16,953 bases of DNA from Paramuribaculum sp. (GCA_029062075.1 JAIDQW010000435.1:1-16953); one strand, 5' to 3'; numbered from the stretch's first letter, positions 1 to 9,508 are shown. A program made the numbers and translations. The notes: a model not told the origin generated them from the sequence alone.

Positions 1-280
1 CGGTTATGAAGGGTACCTGGCGGCGTGTTTTTTTGCCTCTTACTGTTTCCGTGACCCATTTGAGGGGAGTGAAGACGGTGAAGCCTTTCTGGGTGAGGAG
101 TTGCCATGCGTGGGTTTTGGCGTTTGGGCGCTTGAGGTCTCGCATGGCGAACCATTGTGATGGGTCTGTTGGGCTGTCTATGTAATAGTCTGAGTCCTGC
201 TTGGCTGTGTTTTCGGGTGATTGCCAGGCAGTTGCGCGGGTTTGTGGAATAGTTGGCTCGGCTGAGCTCGTGGTTTCCAT
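1..280 (-). CDS. UpxY/NusG-like transcription antiterminator, 5' part only (runs off the left edge)
   Basis: Reading the minus strand from ATG at 280-278 gives 93 open codons to the window edge. Residues 1-42 are a low-complexity, Thr/Ser/Pro/Gln-rich leader. From about residue 43 the pattern WFAMRDLKRPNAKTHAWQLL, then GFTVFTPLKWV, then GKKTRRQVPFI matches the start of the NusG N-terminal (NGN) domain as found in UpxY-family proteins of Bacteroidales. Known UpxY proteins bind RNA polymerase at the 5' leader of their own capsular polysaccharide operon and suppress early termination. The C-terminal part, and any downstream polysaccharide genes, lie outside the window. The start is supported by a promoter at 352-383 and a leader of about 65 bases. 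The roughly 40-residue extension before the NGN domain seems longer than usual for the family. The family call is fairly firm; linkage to a particular polysaccharide locus is inference. Confidence 0.75.
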   Translation of the reverse strand, partial: METTSSAEPTIPQTRATAWQSPENTAKQDSDYYIDSPTDPSQWFAMRDLKRPNAKTHAWQLLTQKGFTVFTPLKWVTETVRGKKTRRQVPFIT

Positions 281-289
281 TTGTTTATG

Positions 290-332
290 TCCCGGGTGCC
301 TTCGGCTTGTCTTTGGAGCCGTTTTCTCGGGA
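290..332 (-). promoter_or_regulatory. Structured 5' leader of the UpxY-like gene
   Basis: Between the predicted transcription start and the ATG at 280 there are two nested inverted repeats: CGGGA at 328-332 pairs with TCCCG at 290-294, and AGCCG at 317-321 pairs with CGGCT at 303-307. Leaders of upxY operons are known sites of UpxY action, so a leader structure is reasonable here. The stems are only 5 base pairs each, so the functional assignment is weak. Confidence 0.35.
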
Positions 333-351
333 GGTGGTTATATGGTTTTCA

Positions 352-383
352 CAAAAGTAGGGTTTGCGTTTGTTTTTTCCAAA
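352..383 (-). promoter_or_regulatory. Bacteroidetes-type promoter for the UpxY-like gene
   Basis: On the minus strand a TTTG (-33 box, 383-380) is followed after exactly 20 bases by TACTTTTG (359-352), a full match to the Bacteroidetes -7 consensus TAnnTTTG. It points towards the ATG at 280 and gives a leader of about 65 bases. Confidence 0.75.
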
Positions 384-416
384 TATGTGTGTGTTTTTTT
401 ATTTTGGGGGGATAAG

Positions 417-447
417 AAAAAAGAGGCGCTACCAAGCGCCTCTTTTT
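417..447 (-). terminator. Intrinsic terminator after yidC
   Basis: A perfect 13-base-pair hairpin: positions 418-430 pair with 435-447 around the loop ACCA. The core is GAGGCGC/GCGCCTC with A/T flanks. Read on the minus strand it ends in a run of six T, 23 bases beyond the yidC stop codon. The flanking A run on the other side means it could also work on the plus strand, but no gene reads into it from there. It separates the pyrG-yidC operon from the UpxY-like promoter at 352-383. Confidence 0.9.
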
Positions 448-469
448 GTGTTGTATTGTTGGGTGTGGG

Positions 470-2569
470 TTATCTGCGGTTTTTTGCGCGCTGTTTTTCT
501 TGCTCGCGGAGCATTGCCTGCTGTTTGCGCTGTGCTTCTTCGAGGCGTGCCATGAATCCGCTTTTCTTTTTGGGTTTGCGTGCGTTTTCTTTCATTGTTG
601 CGCGCACTTTTTCTTCGTCAACTACTTTGCGGAATACGAAGGTCTGGGCTATGGTGATGAGGAGTGAGAGGAAGTAGTAGTAGCTGAGGCCTGATGCGTA
701 GTTGTTGAAGAATACGAGGAACATCAGGGGCATGAGGTACATCATCCATTTCATTCCGGGCATTGAGTTGCCTCCGGGCTGGCTCTGCATGTTTATTTTG
801 GTGTAGATTATGTTTACCACTGTCATGAGTAGGCAGAAGAGGCTGATGTGGTTGCCGAATGTTGATGATATGAGGGGTATGTTTGTTGTCCAGGATATGA
901 TTGCATCGGGGGCGGAGAGGTCTTTAGCCCAGAGGAATGGCTCGCCGCGGAGCTCGATTGCGGATGGGAAGAAGTTGAACATGGCAATGAGTATGGGAAG
1001 CTGGAGGAGCATGGGTAGGCAGCCTGAGAATGGGCTTGCTCCTGCGCGGGAGTAGAGCGCCATTGTTTCCTGCTGGCGTTTCATTGCGTTTTCGTTGCCG
1101 GGGTATTTTTCGTTTATTTCTTTGATTTCCGGGGCGAGCACTCTCATTTTCGCCTGGCTCATGTAGCTTTTGTAGGTGAATGGGAAGAGTATTATTTTGA
1201 TGAAGATGGTGAGGATTAGGATAATGATGCCGTAGTTGGTGATGTATTTGCCGAGGAGGTCAAATACGGGGATGACTATGAGGGTGTTGATCCATCTGAA
1301 GAGTGCCCATCCGAGGGGTATGAGGTTTGTGAGGTGGAGGTTCTGTCCGGGTGCGATTTCGTCCTGGAGGTCGCTGAGGAGGGGGTAGGAGTTGGGTCCG
1401 AAGAAGAAGGTGAATGCTGCGGGTGCGGGGTTTGCTGATGAGTATTCGAGGGTTGCTTCGGTGGTCATCTGCTTGAGGTAGCCGGGGTTGTTTTCAAGGA
1501 CTTCGCTGTTGAAGTCGGCTGAAACGAAGTTTTGGTCGGCAACGAGGAGTGCGGTGAAGAATTGGTTTTTGTAGCCGATCCATTTGATTCGTTCTTTAAC
1601 GTCTTTGGTGTCGGTGCTGTTTTCTTTGAGGTGTTCTACATCGCCGTTGACAAACATGTAGTATAGGGCTGAGTTGCGCTCTTCAAACACTTTTCCGGCT
1701 TCGTTTCGCGCCATTTTCTGGTGCCAGTTGAATTCCATTTCGGCGGCGCTCTGGGGTATTACTGCCTGCATTCCGTTCTGGAGTATTTCCATTCTCACTG
1801 TGTAGCCTTGTGAGGGGAGGGAGTAGCGTATCGCCCATGTTGCTCCGTCACCGAGGTTGAGCTGCATGGTGACTGTTGAGTCGCTTACTTCGGTAGGGGT
1901 AAAGTAGAATTCTGAGGTGAGGAAGCGTTGTGTGGGTGTCTGTAGTGTGAAGCTGTATGAGTCAACGTTACTGTCCATGAGGTTGACTGCTGTTGAGTCG
2001 TATCTGTTGTAGTGGTTGAGCACTGCTGATGAGATTACACCTCCGTGGGTTGACACTCCGATGGTGAGGTCGTTGTTTTTGAGCTCTACTGTGGTGTCGG
2101 TGCCGGTGAGGTATTTGGCGAATCCTTTGTAGCGTGCTGCAGATGCGAGTGCCTGCCGGAGTGTGGTTACTGCTTTTGATGCTGTTTCTGTGCTGAGGTT
2201 TCCGTAAGAGGCGTTGAGTATGTCGGCAACAGGTACTTGTGCTGCGGGTGTGGTTACTGTTCCTCCGGTAACACCGTCTTTGGTGAGGGTGAGTGTTGCG
2301 TCCGGCATCTGCAGGGTGCGTGTGCCGGTTACGGTGTCAAGTGTGCCGAGTTGCTGAATTGTAGATGCGATCTGGGCTTTTTCGAGGTCACTAACGCTGT
2401 CTATGGTCAGGACGGGCTGATTTTCAGCAGCCTGCTGTGCCATGCGTGCCTGCTCTTCGGCTTGTTCTCTCTGTCGCTCTATTTCTTCCTGGGATGGCTT
2501 GTTGAGCCACATGAATCCGAGTATGACGGCTCCCATCAGGAGCACTCCGGTGAGTGTATTTTTATCCAT
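470..2569 (-). CDS. yidC: YidC/Oxa1 membrane protein insertase
   Basis: This inner-membrane insertase and chaperone acts alone or with SecYEG to insert and fold membrane proteins. The 699-residue product has an N-terminal membrane anchor (about residues 5-22), a charged Glu/Gln/Arg-rich segment (27-50), and a large periplasmic beta-rich domain to about residue 410. The Oxa1 core follows (about 418-650) with about five membrane helices. Lys458 in the first core helix aligns with the groove Arg of E. coli YidC, and the coregion SQAKMRVLAPEIKEINEKYP comes next. The tail (651-699) is basic and probably helical, as in YidC proteins that contact ribosomes. It looks longer than the roughly 620-640 residues I associate with Bacteroides YidC; the extra length seems to lie at about residues 55-145, between anchor and periplasmic fold. 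The ATG lies 7 bases after the pyrG stop, so the two are almost certainly one operon, closed by the terminator at 417-447. Codon use favours C-ending codons. Confidence 0.97.
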   Translation of the reverse strand: MDKNTLTGVLLMGAVILGFMWLNKPSQEEIERQREQAEEQARMAQQAAENQPVLTIDSVSDLEKAQIASTIQQLGTLDTVTGTRTLQMPDATLTLTKDGVTGGTVTTPAAQVPVADILNASYGNLSTETASKAVTTLRQALASAARYKGFAKYLTGTDTTVELKNNDLTIGVSTHGGVISSAVLNHYNRYDSTAVNLMDSNVDSYSFTLQTPTQRFLTSEFYFTPTEVSDSTVTMQLNLGDGATWAIRYSLPSQGYTVRMEILQNGMQAVIPQSAAEMEFNWHQKMARNEAGKVFEERNSALYYMFVNGDVEHLKENSTDTKDVKERIKWIGYKNQFFTALLVADQNFVSADFNSEVLENNPGYLKQMTTEATLEYSSANPAPAAFTFFFGPNSYPLLSDLQDEIAPGQNLHLTNLIPLGWALFRWINTLIVIPVFDLLGKYITNYGIIILILTIFIKIILFPFTYKSYMSQAKMRVLAPEIKEINEKYPGNENAMKRQQETMALYSRAGASPFSGCLPMLLQLPILIAMFNFFPSAIELRGEPFLWAKDLSAPDAIISWTTNIPLISSTFGNHISLFCLLMTVVNIIYTKINMQSQPGGNSMPGMKWMMYLMPLMFLVFFNNYASGLSYYYFLSLLITIAQTFVFRKVVDEEKVRATMKENARKPKKKSGFMARLEEAQRKQQAMLREQEKQRAKNRR

Positions 2570-2576
2570 ATTATAT

Positions 2577-4289
<1,713 letters not shown>

Positions 4290-4318
4290 CCCCGATCAGT
4301 ATCATTTATGGTGTTATT

Positions 4319-5107
4319 ATGCAAAATCATCCGGTGATAGAACTTAAAAATCTGAGTGTAGGCTACAAGGATCGGCGTGGTGACGCGGCAGTTATTTCCG
4401 GCATCGATGCATCGCTGCATAGCGGAGAACTCACATGCCTGTTGGGGCAGAATGGAGCAGGTAAATCAACCTTGCTTCGCACTCTTTGCGGGTTTCAGCC
4501 GGCGCTTACCGGTGAAGTAATGGTTTTCGGCAGATCTATTAGTGATTATTCCGAGGGAGATCTTTCCAAAATCATAGGTGTTGTGCTCACCGACAGGGTT
4601 CAGTTGAATAATGTGTCAGTCAGGCAGGTCGTGGAGATGGGTCGCAGTCCATATACCGGGTTCTGGGGTAGGCTAAGCGCAGAGGACCGCACGCTGGTTG
4701 AAGAGGCGATGGAGCTTGTCGGCATAACCGCCCTTCAAAATAAAATGATGAACTCAATAAGTGACGGTGAGAGGCAGAAAACAATGATAGCCAAGGCTCT
4801 GGCTCAGTGCACACCCGTGATAATTCTTGATGAGCCGTCTGCATACCTCGACTATCCGAGCAAAGCAGATTTGATGAGGCTTCTTGCCGAACTTGCACAT
4901 GACAAGGACAAGATGATATTTCAGTCAACCCATGATCTGGATATCGCATTGCAAACCTCTGACAAGATATGGCTCCTTGACCGCGAAAAGGGGTTGACTA
5001 TCGGCACTCCTGCGTCCTTGAGCGACAACGGGGAATTCAATAGATATTTTGACCGGAACGGATTGACTTTCAGACCAGAGGGAAAGCGATTTGAAGTTGT
5101 TGTTTAA
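4319..5107 (+). CDS. ABC transporter ATP-binding protein, FecE/BtuD/HmuV type
   Basis: The 262-residue protein is a complete ABC ATPase of the class that drives uptake of iron-siderophore, haem or cobalamin through a FecCD/BtuC-type permease. Visible motifs: Walker A GQNGAGKST (43-51), a signature of the form SISDGERQK (146-154) in place of LSGGQ, Walker B VIILDEPSAYLD (167-178), and the H-loop STHDLD (203-208). At the expected Q-loop position the sequence reads VVLTDRVQ (88-95), so the usual glutamine is not in its normal place; my recollection is that Bacteroidales homologues often share this. The open frame starts upstream at a TTG (4259), but that lies at the -33 element, so the ATG at 4319 was chosen. 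No permease or substrate-binding gene is adjacent: pyrG is divergent on one side and an oxidoreductase gene converges 1 base after the stop. The partner genes must be elsewhere, and the substrate cannot be told from this protein. Confidence 0.9.
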   Translation: MQNHPVIELKNLSVGYKDRRGDAAVISGIDASLHSGELTCLLGQNGAGKSTLLRTLCGFQPALTGEVMVFGRSISDYSEGDLSKIIGVVLTDRVQLNNVSVRQVVEMGRSPYTGFWGRLSAEDRTLVEEAMELVGITALQNKMMNSISDGERQKTMIAKALAQCTPVIILDEPSAYLDYPSKADLMRLLAELAHDKDKMIFQSTHDLDIALQTSDKIWLLDREKGLTIGTPASLSDNGEFNRYFDRNGLTFRPEGKRFEVVV

Positions 5108-5108
5108 T

Positions 5109-6311
5109 TCACACCGATGCGAGCAGGCAGATTCTATGGCTTTCAATCACCTCATCTATTGAAGTGCGCATCTTGTGTTCAGGGTCAGTTATTGCCGAGA
5201 TAAAATCAACGAGTACAGCTCTATCTGCGCCTGCGTGATAGGGTTCGGAAGCTAAATCGGAAAAGTCCAACACGGTTCTCTCCCCCCGCAAGGGTATTAT
5301 CTCAATTTTTTTGCCATCGCCGTGAATTTCCCCTCCGGTGAGTGATATGTGGGTGTCACGATAATCATCTGCTGTGAAAAGATTCATGGTAAAAGTGGCA
5401 ACAGCGCCGTTTTCAAACGATGCCGTCACAATCTGACGGTCAACAGCCGTGTTGTCGCAAGCAAACACACATTTACCATATTCACCGCTTTTGAGCTGAC
5501 GCTTTATCACGGCTTCAGCTGTTTCTCCTTCCTCCGGAATAAAGCCTGAAATCCATTCTTTTCTGCGCATATACAAATCAACCGCTGAAAACCTGCATCC
5601 TTTTTCAATAGGGCAGTTTACGCATCTGTCGGCTGCTTGAGCCGGGCGGTTTTCATTAGTGAAGAAGTGTCTCCCGCCAACAGAATGTACTTTAAGTGCT
5701 TTGCTGCCTGTTATCGCAGCGATAATATCCAGGTCATGGCAACCTTTTGACAGAATCATAGGAGAGGTGAGCTCAGGTGTTCCCCAGGGGCCACGCACGA
5801 ATGTGTGTGTTGCACGGTCGATGCCCACACCCAATCTGTGAGTAACGCTCACTACCTCTCCCAGAGAGCCGTCTGTAGCCAGTCGGAGAAGAGCCTCAAA
5901 ATAAGGATGATATCGCAAAATGTGGCAAACTCCCGCAACCAATCCAGCCTTCTTAGCTTTTTCTGCTATCTGCTCGCATTGCTCTATAGTCACAGCCATA
6001 GGCTTTTCTATGAGAATGTTGACACCTTTATCAAGCAAAATCATTGCCTGCGCGAAGTGCTCCTGCTCAGGGGTGGCTATGATAGCCGCCTCAGGAACGG
6101 TTTTTTCAAGCATCTCCTCGCAAGAGCTGAAGATTTGCGGCTCTATATCTGAAACCCTACGCAATAGTTTGGAGGCATTAGCCGCGCGTAGTCTGTCCGG
6201 TTCAACTATAGCCGTGATATTGACAAGTTCCTGCATCTGAGCAAGAAGTGTCAGATATTTACAGCCTCTGTTGCCGGCTCCGATAACCGCTATGTCAACA
6301 CGTTTGCTCAT
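5109..6311 (-). CDS. Gfo/Idh/MocA-family NAD(P)-dependent oxidoreductase
   Basis: The 400-residue protein has an N-terminal Rossmann fold with the dinucleotide loop GAGNRG (11-16) and the family motif EKPMA (102-106), whose Lys103 lies in the active site of characterised members. A C-terminal alpha/beta substrate domain follows, with a conserved-looking SKGCHDLD stretch (188-195) that probably holds the catalytic His192. Members oxidise or reduce sugars, inositols and related polyols; the substrate cannot be read from the sequence. A cysteine cluster in the second domain (Cys230, Cys233, Cys239, plus Cys281 and Cys285) could bind a metal. The protein ends very soon after the final helix ESHRICLLASV, somewhat shorter than I would expect. 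Its ATG overlaps the polA stop by one base (TGATG), so it is probably translated by coupling from the polA message. No sugar-transport or glycosidase genes flank it. No signal peptide is seen, so it is probably cytosolic. Confidence 0.9.
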   Translation of the reverse strand: MSKRVDIAVIGAGNRGCKYLTLLAQMQELVNITAIVEPDRLRAANASKLLRRVSDIEPQIFSSCEEMLEKTVPEAAIIATPEQEHFAQAMILLDKGVNILIEKPMAVTIEQCEQIAEKAKKAGLVAGVCHILRYHPYFEALLRLATDGSLGEVVSVTHRLGVGIDRATHTFVRGPWGTPELTSPMILSKGCHDLDIIAAITGSKALKVHSVGGRHFFTNENRPAQAADRCVNCPIEKGCRFSAVDLYMRRKEWISGFIPEEGETAEAVIKRQLKSGEYGKCVFACDNTAVDRQIVTASFENGAVATFTMNLFTADDYRDTHISLTGGEIHGDGKKIEIIPLRGERTVLDFSDLASEPYHAGADRAVLVDFISAITDPEHKMRTSIDEVIESHRICLLASV

Positions 6312-9064
6312 CAGTGTGCCTCAAGCCAGTTTATTCCGGTGCCACTTGACACAGTCAGAGGCACCGCTGCCGAGAATGCTCCTTCCATGTCGGTTGTCAC
6401 AATCTTTTGCAGCAGCGGCAGTTCCTCCGGTTTTACGTTGAACACCAGTTCGTCATGCACCTGTAGAATCATCTTGGATTCAAGTCCGGCTTCATTTATG
6501 TGCCGGTCAATTTCCACCATAGCGAGCTTGATAATATCTGCCGACGAGCCTTGTATAGGTGCGTTAATGGCATTACGCTCCGCATATCCTCTCACAACGG
6601 AGCTGCGGCTGCTTATGTCCGGGAGCATTCTTTTTCTCCCCTTCACTGTGGTAACATACCCTTTCTCTCTCGCCTGCTCTATGCTGCTGTTCATAAAATC
6701 CTTGATTCGGGGGTATGAGCGGAAATATCCGTCGATAAGCTCTTTAGCCTCAGCGCGGGATATGCCTAATCTTTCCGATAAACCGAAAGCCGAAATACCG
6801 TAGATTATGCCGAAATTGGCTGTCTTGGCATTGCGACGCTGAGTGTCGGTGACATCCTCTATGGTTTCGTGATAGATTTTTGCGGCAGTTGCGCGATGAA
6901 TATCTTCGCCGGAGAGGAATGCCTCAATCATATCCTTGTCACCGCTCATAACAGCCATCAGCCTGAGTTCTATCTGAGAGTAGTCGGCACTCATTATCAG
7001 GTCTCCGGGGTCGGCAATGAATGCACGCCTAATTTCCCTGCCGTCATCTGAACGTATAGGAATATTCTGGAGGTTAGGATTCGTTGAAGATATTCGTCCT
7101 GTTGCGGTAACGGTTTGATTGAAAGAGGTGTGTATCTTGCCTGTAATTGGGTTGACCATCGCGGGTAGTGCGCTCACATAAGTGGTTACTAATTTTTTGA
7201 GAGCGCGGTATTTAAGAATCAGGTCAACGATAGGATTGTTTGGGCGCAACTTTTCAAGAATCTCCTCGGTAGTTGAATAGCCTCCTTTTTTGGTGCGTTT
7301 GGCATTGCTGTCAATTTTCAGTCTTTCAAACAGTACCTCTCCCACCTGCATTGGTGAGCTGATGTTGAACGACCCGCCGGCAAGTTCAAAAATGCTGCTC
7401 TGCATTTCGTTAAGCCGTGCGGTAAAGTCTCGCTCAAGACGTGAAAGCTCCTTCACATCTATTCTCACGCCGTTCCATTCCATATCTGCAAGCACTCTGA
7501 CGAGCGGCATCTCAATATTGGTGAGAAGCGGTTCGAGACCCTGCTCTTTTATTGTTTCCGACAGGATGGAATAAAGCTGAAGAGTTATATCGGATATTTC
7601 ACCGAACCGAATAGCCGCTTCCTCTCTTGATAAAACTTTCGGTTTAGCCTTCGGCGTTGTGATTTCCTGCTCAATGATAGAGTAATTGAGATATTTGGCG
7701 GCAACAAACGGCAGATCATGCTTCATTTCCGGGTCTATCAGATAGTGAGCAACGGAAGTGTCGTAGTAATTATCTGAAATCCAGATATTCTCGCGGCGCA
7801 AAATAATAATCTCCCGCTTCACATTATGGCTGATTATCAGCGGAATTTTGTCTAAAAGCGGCTGCAATGCCACCGCAATCTCCTCCCGCTCGGTTCTGTC
7901 ATCAGGGAATACTATATAGGTGGCGTTACCGTTGGTATCGCTTATGGCAATACCGTCAATATGCGCGCTCATTGCGGAATCACCGGGGGCATTGACCGCT
8001 ATGGCTATCTTGTCGGAGTTCAGGAAAGATTTCACACAGTCCGCAACTTCAGCGGGAGTCGTAACCGATTTGTAGTCATGAGCTTGTGACTCAATAGAGG
8101 CGGCAGGCTTTGTATCTTCCGCATCAGGAAAGTCAAAAAGGCTTCCCATCTCACCCTCAGCGGGAGCGGCTTTGGGTGCAGGAGTATGACTCACCCCGAG
8201 ACGATTGAGGAAGGTACGGAATTCAAGTTCTTTATAAATCTCGGCAAGCGCATCCACATTGATGCTCTTTCTTACGAGTGAGTCCGGGGTGATATCGCCG
8301 ATTGGCACATCTGTTTTGATTGTCGCCAAAAATTTCGAGAACCGGATATTTTCAGCATTATCAATAATCTTTTGCTGAAGCGCACCTTTTATATCTTCGG
8401 TGTGGTTAAGAAGATTCTCCACACTGCCCCATGCGCTTATCAGCTTGGCTGCGGTCTTTTCTCCTACTCCGGGGCAGCCGGGAATATTGTCACTGGCATC
8501 ACCTTCCAGAGCCAGCATATCAATGACTTGCTCGGGTGTGTCGATAAGGTATTTGGCGCAGATTTCTTTCGGGCCTCTGATCTCAAAGCCCTCTCCTCGA
8601 ATCGAGGGGCGGTACATGAACACCTTGTCGGTAACCAGCTGACCATAATCCTTGTCAGGAGTCATCATGTAGGTTATGAAGCCCTCCTTTTCGGCGAGTC
8701 TCGAAATGGTACCTATAACATCGTCCGCCTCATAGCCATCCACTTCAACAGTGGGGATATTATAGGCAGCGAGTATGCGCTTGATATACGGAACGGAAGC
8801 GGTGATGTCCTCCGGCTGCTTGTCGCGCTGAGCCTTATATTCAGCGTATGCCTCATGACGGAAGGTTTTTCCCGAAGGGTCGAAGCAAACGGCAATATGT
8901 GTGGGATTTTCCTTACGCAGCACCTCATCAAGCGTATTGCAGAAACCGAAAATAGCCGAGGTGTTGAAGCCCTTTGTGGTTATTCGCGGTGACCTTATCA
9001 AGGCATAGTAAGCGCGATATATGAGTGCGTATGCGTCAAGCAGAAAAAGCTTTTTCTGTTCCAT
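6311..9064 (-). CDS. polA: DNA polymerase I
   Basis: This polymerase processes Okazaki fragments and fills repair gaps. The 917-residue protein has the normal three parts. The 5' nuclease domain (about 1-290) starts LFLLDAYALIYRAYYAL and keeps the acidic residues in YEADD (111-115) and TPDKD (135-139), plus the helix-hairpin-helix GCPGVGEKTAAKL (196-208). A 3'-5' exonuclease-like domain spans about 330-510. The polymerase domain (about 520-917) has motif A SADYSQIELR (692-701), motif B RRNAKTANFGIIYG (743-756) and motif C QVHDELVF (868-875), all intact. In the proofreading domain the catalytic acids seem lost: by alignment to E. coli, Asp355 is Ala356, Glu357 is Asn358, Asp424 is Glu418, Tyr497 is Arg486 and Asp501 is Ile490. 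The 5' nuclease and polymerase should work; proofreading probably does not. Only weak promoter-like sequence precedes the gene. An oxidoreductase gene follows with a 1-base overlap. Confidence 0.98.
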   Translation of the reverse strand: MEQKKLFLLDAYALIYRAYYALIRSPRITTKGFNTSAIFGFCNTLDEVLRKENPTHIAVCFDPSGKTFRHEAYAEYKAQRDKQPEDITASVPYIKRILAAYNIPTVEVDGYEADDVIGTISRLAEKEGFITYMMTPDKDYGQLVTDKVFMYRPSIRGEGFEIRGPKEICAKYLIDTPEQVIDMLALEGDASDNIPGCPGVGEKTAAKLISAWGSVENLLNHTEDIKGALQQKIIDNAENIRFSKFLATIKTDVPIGDITPDSLVRKSINVDALAEIYKELEFRTFLNRLGVSHTPAPKAAPAEGEMGSLFDFPDAEDTKPAASIESQAHDYKSVTTPAEVADCVKSFLNSDKIAIAVNAPGDSAMSAHIDGIAISDTNGNATYIVFPDDRTEREEIAVALQPLLDKIPLIISHNVKREIIILRRENIWISDNYYDTSVAHYLIDPEMKHDLPFVAAKYLNYSIIEQEITTPKAKPKVLSREEAAIRFGEISDITLQLYSILSETIKEQGLEPLLTNIEMPLVRVLADMEWNGVRIDVKELSRLERDFTARLNEMQSSIFELAGGSFNISSPMQVGEVLFERLKIDSNAKRTKKGGYSTTEEILEKLRPNNPIVDLILKYRALKKLVTTYVSALPAMVNPITGKIHTSFNQTVTATGRISSTNPNLQNIPIRSDDGREIRRAFIADPGDLIMSADYSQIELRLMAVMSGDKDMIEAFLSGEDIHRATAAKIYHETIEDVTDTQRRNAKTANFGIIYGISAFGLSERLGISRAEAKELIDGYFRSYPRIKDFMNSSIEQAREKGYVTTVKGRKRMLPDISSRSSVVRGYAERNAINAPIQGSSADIIKLAMVEIDRHINEAGLESKMILQVHDELVFNVKPEELPLLQKIVTTDMEGAFSAAVPLTVSSGTGINWLEAH

Positions 9065-9223
9065 ATATTATATTTTTCTGCTAAGGTAATAATTTTTGGA
9101 TAAATAAAAACATTCCCGGGGACGTCTCTTTGACACCTCTGACACGTCAGATAGAGGGGGCGTCTCCCGAGGAGCGCTGCGGTGCTCCTATGAATCGTAT
9201 GTCATGCAGGGACATGATGCATC

Positions 9224-9280
9224 AGCTCCGCAGGAGCGTGTCTGTGGAAAACCCCAACCAAGCGATAGCGCAGGTTGGGG
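9224..9280. repeat. 57-base dispersed hairpin repeat, copy 1
   Basis: The element starts AGCTCCGCAGGAG, has a variable middle, then a CCCC-AACC arm, the segment AAGCGATAGCGCA, and the arm GGTTGGGG. A second copy of the same 57-base length and order lies at 16120-16176. By eye they agree at roughly three quarters of positions, with one compensating one-base gap. The outer stem is 8 perfect base pairs, and GCG/CGC in the loop can pair further. Confidence 0.75.
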
Positions 9281-9396
9281 CAGGAAGCCGTCCCTCTCTC
9301 TGAGCCTCGTAGAGGCGATGCTGTGGCGGAAGCCCGGAGGGCTTACCTACGAGGCGTCGGAATCATCGGACGTGGCTTCGGGGAAGCCTCGGTTGT

Positions 9397-9437
9397 TGAA
9401 AACCCCACACGATAGCGCAACGCGCTGAGTGTGGGGG
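9397..9437. repeat. Related CCCC...GGGG hairpin repeat, shorter form
   Basis: It shares GAAAACCCCA and CGATAGCGCA with the repeat at 9224-9280 but has a different closing arm. CCCCACAC (9403-9410) pairs with GTGTGGGG (9429-9436), and AGCGC (9414-9418) pairs with GCGCT (9422-9426) inside it. The arms differ from the other copy while both sides of each stem still match, which suggests the fold rather than the exact sequence is kept. Confidence 0.6.
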
Positions 9438-9451
9438 TGAGTAGAGGGCAT

Positions 9452-9508
9452 AAAAAAGAGCTTCGGAGATGCGACCGTCATTACCTCACAGTCGTTTCTC
9501 CGAAACTC
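9452..9508 (-). terminator. Intrinsic terminator after the GH31 gene
   Basis: TTCGGAGA (9462-9469) pairs with TCTCCGAA (9497-9504). After one mismatch, GAG (9458-9460) pairs with CTC (9506-9508). Inside, CGAC/GTCG can add a short inner stem. Read on the minus strand the stem is followed by TTTTTT (9457-9452). It lies about 65 bases beyond the GH31 stop codon. Confidence 0.85.

Larger units (their letters stand above)
9121..9440. repeat. Cluster of hairpin-forming intergenic repeats
   Basis: Successive inverted repeats fill the region. (1) AGGAGCGC (9170-9177) with GTGCTCCT (9182-9189), loop TGCG. (2) GCTCC/GGAGC at 9225-9237. (3) CCCCAACC (9252-9259) with GGTTGGGG (9273-9280). (4) GCCTCGTAG (9304-9312) with CTACGAGGC (9347-9355), enclosing AAGCCC/GGGCTT (9330-9344). 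(5) GGCTTC/GAAGCC at 9374-9388. (6) CCCCACAC (9403-9410) with GTGTGGGG (9429-9436), enclosing AGCGC/GCGCT (9414-9426). This resembles clusters of REP-like elements. It sits outside both flanking transcription units as I draw them. No transposase gene or target duplication is visible. Confidence 0.75.

Noticed and set aside
201..677. A 158-codon plus-strand open frame at the left end
   Set aside because: It runs antisense through the UpxY-like gene start, its promoter, the yidC terminator and the yidC 3' end. Its Cys/Phe/Val-rich product is a shadow of those features.
9204..9428. A 74-codon plus-strand open frame across the hairpin repeats
   Set aside because: It is built entirely from inverted-repeat sequence, has no promoter or ribosome-binding context, and its product has no fold-like pattern.
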